The translations under genes were made by a program, and so were the position numbers. From JALYNX01 sp964608055 (lineage in GTDB: Bacteria > Actinomycetota > Acidimicrobiia > Spongiisociales > ZC4RG35), in the NCBI GenBank assembly GCA_964608055.1, contig CAZSMJ010000004.1, forward strand, positions 1 through 43,455: a stretch of 43,455 nt of DNA, given 5' to 3'. Below, piece after piece: positions 39,282-43,455 of the stretch. A model generated the notes under the pieces. It did no database searches, was not told the origin of the DNA, and was given only the letters and a program-made list of their open reading frames with translations. The first letter of the stretch is position 1; every line of letters starts with the position of its first letter.

Positions 39282-41561
39282 ATGCCAGGTAGGACACCCA
39301 CCCGAAAGGGCTCCACCGGGCGGAGACGGGTGTCACAACCGAGGAAGAGAAAGCCGCAGAAGGGCACGTTTCGTCAAAAGCTGGTGACGTCACGTGAATA
39401 TGTGCGGAACACCCTGGGTCGCCAGACCGATGACGTCTGGGGTCTTGGCCTCATCGTCCTCGCCATCCTGGTGGTTCTGGCATTCCTCGACAAGGCCGGT
39501 CCTGTCGGAGAGGGAATCGAAAGCGGGAGTCTCTTCCTCTTCGGGGTTTGGCGCTTCGCCGTACCGCTCGCCCTGGCTGGGGTCGGGGTGGCCCTCATCG
39601 TCGGAAAACCACGCGAAGGCGCACGTCGTCTCGTCATCGGAAGCATCGCCACGTTTGTCGGTTCACTCGCCCTGTTCCACCTTCTGACCGGGGCGATTGC
39701 CCTGATGCCCAACGTCGAGTTGGTCAAACAACGTGGTGGCGCGGTCGGCGCCCTGCTCGCTTTCCCACTGCGTCGGATCCTCGGGCATTGGGGTGCCTTC
39801 GTGGTCCTGGCGGCGGTGATGGCAATGGGGGTCCTGGTTGCCACCCACACCAGTGTCCGCGAGCTCTTCCTCGGTGTTGTCGAAACGATCAGGTCCGCAC
39901 GCCGCCTGGCCGCCACCACGGCCGTGGGTGGCCCAAATTCGCGCCTCGCCCATGTCGCAACGACCCCGCCCGGCGCGGCAACCCCTCCCCGGGGCAAGCA
40001 CGAGCGACCCAAACGCTCTCGTCCGAAGCCGGAGAAGCCGGTGGAGAGGTCGGCGCCGGCGCTGAAGCCCCCCGCTCCCACTGTGGTCGACCTGACCTCT
40101 ACGGGGTACAAGCTGCCGCCGCTGCGTCTTCTGGATGCGGGAACCGGTGGCGAAGTGAATCGTCGCTCCCTCGAGGAAACGGCACGACAGCTGGAAGAGA
40201 CACTGGTCCAGCACGGTGTGGACGCCACGCTTACCAAGATCGTCCCCGGGCCGACAGTCACCCGCTATGAGATCGAGTTGGCCCCCGGGGTCAAGGTGAA
40301 TCGGGTCTCCAGCCTTTCCCACGACATCGCCTACGCCCTGGCCACGCCCGATGTGCGGATCCTGGTGCCGATCCCGGGCAAGTCGGCGATCGGTGTCGAA
40401 GTCCCCAACAACAAACGGCGTCTCGTGTCCTTGGGGGACATCCTCTCCAGCCCAGAAGCCGCCATACCGGCCCATCCCCTGACCGTCGGACTCGGGATGG
40501 ACATCTCCGGTGACTCCAGGATGCTCAATCTCTCCGAGCTTCCGCACGTGTTGATTGCGGGGGCGACCGGGGCCGGGAAGTCGTCCTGCATCAACTCGAT
40601 CGTCACCTCATTGCTGATGCGGACTCACCCCGACGACGTGCGGCTGATCATGGTCGATCCCAAGCGGGTCGAGCTCGGCCAGTACAACGGCGTCCCTCAC
40701 CTTCTCACCAGGGTCATCACCAACCCCAAGAAGGCCAATGACGCTCTGAAATGGGCAGTCGCCGAGATGGATCGCCGTTATGACCTTCTTGCCGACGCCA
40801 AAGTGCGCGACATCGAGGGCTACCGGGAGAAATGGGAGGCGGGAGGCCTCGATCGTGATGGTTTCGACCGGTTCCCGTACATCGTGATTCTCATCGACGA
40901 GCTCAACGACTTGATGATGGTTTCCGGCCGCGAGGTTGAAGAATCGATCGTGCGCATCGCCCAGATGGCGCGGGCTGTCGGGATCCATCTCGTCATCGCC
41001 ACCCAGCGGCCGTCTGTCGATGTGATCACCGGTGTGATCAAGGCCAACGTGCCGAGCCGGCTCGCATTCAGTGTCGCCTCCCAGACCGACAGCCGGGTGA
41101 TCCTCGATGGCTCCGGCGCCGAGAAGCTGGTGGGGATGGGCGACATGCTGGTGGTCACCGCCAAGGAGCCCCGTGCCCAGCGGATCCAGGGTGCTTGGGT
41201 CCGTGAGAGCGAGATCCAGGCAGTGGTCGATTGGGTCAGGTTGCAGAGAGAGGCCGTCTACCAGGACCAGGAGGTGCTGGAGGTGGTGGCCGCCGCAGCG
41301 GTGGCCCAGGCCGAGGACGAAGGCGACGAGGACATGGTCCTGGCCCGGGAGGCCATGGAGATGGTCGTCCGCAGCCAGCTCGGGTCGACCTCCATGCTGC
41401 AACGCAAGCTCCGGATCGGGTTTGCCCGAGCGGGGAGGGTGATGGACATCCTGGAGCGAAGAGGTGTCGTCGGGCCCTCACAGGGGAGCAAGGCTCGCGA
41501 AGTGTTGATGACGGTCGAGGAGCTCGAAGACATGCTCGCGCGCGAGGCGGTCGAGGTCTGA
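39282..41561 (+). CDS. ftsK: DNA translocase FtsK/SpoIIIE
   Basis: 759 residues. A basic N-terminus is followed by about four membrane helices (about 45-200) that anchor the protein at the division septum, then a linker rich in Pro, Arg and Lys. The motor domain has GATGAGKSS (Walker A, about 426-433), RLIMVDPKRVELGQYNGVPHLL, IVILIDELNDLMM (Walker B) and THLVIATQRPSVD-type motifs (GIHLVIATQRPSVDVI). The C-terminal winged-helix gamma domain (STSMLQRKLRIGFARAGRVMDILE) reads KOPS-like polarity sequences. It pumps chromosomes during cell division. Confidence 0.96.
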   Translation: MPGRTPTRKGSTGRRRVSQPRKRKPQKGTFRQKLVTSREYVRNTLGRQTDDVWGLGLIVLAILVVLAFLDKAGPVGEGIESGSLFLFGVWRFAVPLALAGVGVALIVGKPREGARRLVIGSIATFVGSLALFHLLTGAIALMPNVELVKQRGGAVGALLAFPLRRILGHWGAFVVLAAVMAMGVLVATHTSVRELFLGVVETIRSARRLAATTAVGGPNSRLAHVATTPPGAATPPRGKHERPKRSRPKPEKPVERSAPALKPPAPTVVDLTSTGYKLPPLRLLDAGTGGEVNRRSLEETARQLEETLVQHGVDATLTKIVPGPTVTRYEIELAPGVKVNRVSSLSHDIAYALATPDVRILVPIPGKSAIGVEVPNNKRRLVSLGDILSSPEAAIPAHPLTVGLGMDISGDSRMLNLSELPHVLIAGATGAGKSSCINSIVTSLLMRTHPDDVRLIMVDPKRVELGQYNGVPHLLTRVITNPKKANDALKWAVAEMDRRYDLLADAKVRDIEGYREKWEAGGLDRDGFDRFPYIVILIDELNDLMMVSGREVEESIVRIAQMARAVGIHLVIATQRPSVDVITGVIKANVPSRLAFSVASQTDSRVILDGSGAEKLVGMGDMLVVTAKEPRAQRIQGAWVRESEIQAVVDWVRLQREAVYQDQEVLEVVAAAAVAQAEDEGDEDMVLAREAMEMVVRSQLGSTSMLQRKLRIGFARAGRVMDILERRGVVGPSQGSKAREVLMTVEELEDMLAREAVEV

Positions 41562-41635
41562 TTGTCTGACGTTGTGCGAACGGTAGAGCCAGGAGCCTGT
41601 GGTAGGTTTGGCCCCGGTTCAGCGACGAGCGAGAT

Positions 41636-42433
41636 TTGGAAGGGCCAGAGAACTTGGTTTTTGCACTTGGTGTGATCATCGCCCTGGCCGCGGCTGCCCG
41701 ATCCACCTGGTCCCCTTGTGGCCTCTCCATGCTCTCGACGATCACCCCGGTCACCGAGCAGGGACGGGGCCGTCGTTACGCCGCAACTGTCCCCTGGTAC
41801 CTGTTAGGCGCCCTCGCCGGGGGCGCCACCCTCGGTGGTGTCGCCGCCCTGGCCTCGATCCCGGTTCGGGCGGCCGACATCCCCGAAATGACGGTGTTGG
41901 CGATCATCGGCCTGTTTGCGGTAGTGAGCATCTTCTCCGACCTCGGAGTCGGCGGTTTCCAACTTCCCCGTCACAAACGCCAGGTCGAACGGCTCTGGCT
42001 CGATCATTACAGATCCTGGGTCTACGGCACCGGGTTCGGTTGGCAGATCGGTGTCGGGCTCGCCACCTACATCGTGACCACCGCGGTGTATCTGACGGTG
42101 ATAATCGCAATCCTCACCGGTTCACCCATCCAGGCGCTCACGATCGGTTTCCTGTTCGGCGGGCTACGCGGTCTGGCCATCTTCTTAGGCGCCGGCGCCA
42201 CCACCCTCGACAACCTGCACGGGCTGCACCGGAGACTCACCAGGTTTGAGCCGCAGTCGCGAGGTGTCATGTTCGCGATTCAGACGGCGGTCGCCACGTT
42301 GGCGATCGGTGAGGCCTGGGGGAGCCCGGCCGGCGGCGTGACAGGGGCATTGGTGATCGTTGTTTGTCTCTACACGATCCGGAGCGGGAAGACACCTGCA
42401 ATGGTGCCGGACCGGACCCTCACTCCCACCTGA
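41636..42433 (+). CDS. Polytopic membrane protein, possibly CcdA/DsbD-like
   Basis: 265 residues from a TTG at 41636 (a TTG at 41654 is possible). Six or seven hydrophobic segments are visible. A WSPCGLSML motif after the first helix recalls the SPC motif of CcdA/DsbD thiol-disulphide transporters, but the second conserved cysteine of that family is not seen, so a redox role is doubtful. Two segments, LLGALAGGATLGGVAALASI and FGWQIGVGLATYIVTTAVYL, may form a repeated fold. The gene lies between ftsK and pdhA. Function unknown. Confidence 0.55.
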   Translation: MEGPENLVFALGVIIALAAAARSTWSPCGLSMLSTITPVTEQGRGRRYAATVPWYLLGALAGGATLGGVAALASIPVRAADIPEMTVLAIIGLFAVVSIFSDLGVGGFQLPRHKRQVERLWLDHYRSWVYGTGFGWQIGVGLATYIVTTAVYLTVIIAILTGSPIQALTIGFLFGGLRGLAIFLGAGATTLDNLHGLHRRLTRFEPQSRGVMFAIQTAVATLAIGEAWGSPAGGVTGALVIVVCLYTIRSGKTPAMVPDRTLTPT

Positions 42434-42485
42434 CCGAAGCCCTCATTCTTCAGGTTTTCCGATCCCCATCTAGGCTCGCCGCCGA

Positions 42486-43455
42486 ATGTTCAGCCTGATA
42501 AATCCGGACGGGTCGGTCCGGGATCGCCTGCCGGTGACCCTCGAGGAGATGCGCGCCCTTTATGCCGACATGGTCGAGGCGCGCACCTATGACCAGAAGT
42601 GCATGGCCATGCAGCGTCAGGGGCGTTTGGCGACGTATGCGCCCTTCGAGGGCCAGGAGGCAGCACAAATTGGCGCCGCGGCTGCGCTCCGCTCCGACGA
42701 TTGGGTCGCAGGCACCTATCGCGACGCTGCGCTCATGTGGCGCGCCGGGTATCCGTGGGATCTGCTCATCGCCGGGCGCACCGGTGATGAGCGTGGAGGC
42801 AAGGCTCCGGAAGGCGTAAACGTGCTGCCACCGTCGATCACGGTTGGCGGCCACATGATCCATGCCGTGGGTTTGGCGTGGGGAGAGCGCCTCCAAGGCT
42901 CCGACCGCGTCGCGCTCACTTCCTTCGGCGATGGCGCGACTTCTGAGGGTGATTTCCACGAGGCGATGAACTTCGCTGCCGTCTTCAAGACACCGACTGT
43001 CTTCCTCTGCCAGAACAACCAGTTTGCGATCTCCTACCCGAGGTCGGAGCAGACCATGGCCACCTCGATCGCCGACAAGGCTGACGGTTACGGCATGCCC
43101 GGTGTGGAGGTCGACGGCAACGATGTCGCCGCGGTGTTGGTTGCCGTTCGTGAGGCGGCCGAGTCCGCCCGCAATGGCGACGGGCCGGCCCTCATCGAGG
43201 CAGTGACCTACCGTTTGGGGCCTCACACCACGTCGGATGACCCCGGTCGATACCGGGACGAGACCGTCGCCGACGCATGGCGGGAGAAGGATCCTTTGAT
43301 CAGGATCCGGATCCTCCTCGAGAAAGCCGGTGGTTGGACGCCGGAGTGGCAGGAGGAGTTGGAGACCCGGGCATCTGCGGCCATCGAGGCGGCGGTGGCG
43401 ACCGCGGAAGCCCTGCCTCTGCCCACCGTCGATGAGATGTTCGAGCGCATGTTCG
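42486..43455 (+). CDS. pdhA: Pyruvate dehydrogenase E1 component, alpha subunit (3' truncated)
   Basis: 323 codons are present; the gene runs off the window. It starts at the ATG at 42486 (MFSLINPDG). Thiamine-diphosphate motif: SFGDGATSEGDFHEAMNFAAVFKTPTVFLCQNNQFAIS (the GDG...NN signature). GRLATYAPFEGQEAAQIGAAAAL and RLGPHTTSDDPGRYR are diagnostic of E1 alpha, the latter being the phosphorylation-loop region in homologues. With E1 beta and E2 (expected beyond the edge) it decarboxylates pyruvate, or a branched-chain 2-oxoacid, onto lipoyl-E2. The lipoyl-ligase-family gene at 4282 could supply that cofactor. Confidence 0.93.
   Translation, partial: MFSLINPDGSVRDRLPVTLEEMRALYADMVEARTYDQKCMAMQRQGRLATYAPFEGQEAAQIGAAAALRSDDWVAGTYRDAALMWRAGYPWDLLIAGRTGDERGGKAPEGVNVLPPSITVGGHMIHAVGLAWGERLQGSDRVALTSFGDGATSEGDFHEAMNFAAVFKTPTVFLCQNNQFAISYPRSEQTMATSIADKADGYGMPGVEVDGNDVAAVLVAVREAAESARNGDGPALIEAVTYRLGPHTTSDDPGRYRDETVADAWREKDPLIRIRILLEKAGGWTPEWQEELETRASAAIEAAVATAEALPLPTVDEMFERMF

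Noticed and set aside
1..43455. CRISPR arrays, prophage or complete insertion sequence
   Set aside because: No regularly spaced repeats, integrase, transposase or phage structural genes are present.

Overview
The window is a dense, high-GC bacterial chromosome segment with about 43 protein genes, short gaps, many GTG/TTG starts and frequent 4-base start/stop overlaps. It carries dedicated coenzyme F420 genes (cofG, cofH), two intact and one broken luciferase-like F420-type oxidoreductase, an Lhr helicase, RNase J, FtsK and a DUF222/13E12-type HNH protein. Together these point to an actinobacterium, most likely of the Acidimicrobiia type. That placement is inferred from gene content only. I see no tRNA, rRNA, CRISPR array, phage or complete insertion sequence, and no gene-free stretch longer than about 230 bases.

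Layout. 1-5100: the end of an HNH protein, then small conserved genes, a zinc alcohol dehydrogenase, a lysozyme-like wall protein, and a coupled pair made of a 3-dehydroquinate dehydratase/alpha-beta hydrolase fusion and a lipoyl-ligase-family protein. 5155-8813: a lipoprotein followed by a full ABC exporter that apparently starts at ATC, then a zinc-ribbon-like unknown and a universal stress protein. 8861-14176: flavin reductase, SDR, cofG and cofH in one tight run, facing an LLM oxidoreductase. CofH has about 250 extra N-terminal residues. 14219-25224: a long minus-strand block with lhr, an HD-GYP protein, a BtpA-family protein, a DinB/TIGR03084-like protein, a LOG-family protein and an AAA+/VWA pair with unusual motifs. 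25300-31169: an M16 peptidase, small membrane proteins, glpD, an LLM oxidoreductase and a PEBP-family protein.

31177-34313 is a zinc-uptake locus: znuB and znuA face zur and znuC around a good Zur-type palindrome. 34310-36491 holds an RRM RNA-binding protein, a cyclophilin, a thioredoxin-fold protein and a decayed kinase/LLM fusion remnant. 36529 to the end is a housekeeping run: dapA, rnj, a GNAT stub, ftsK, a CcdA-like membrane protein and the start of pdhA.

The items most worth a second look are the AAA+/VWA-metallopeptidase-like pair with altered Walker residues, the AroQ-hydrolase fusion, the N-terminal extension of CofH, the ATC start of the exporter, a 48-base quasi-palindromic repeat present twice (18629 and 32044), and two decaying gene remnants. 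No single system here is obviously new, but the AAA+/VWA pair is the best candidate.
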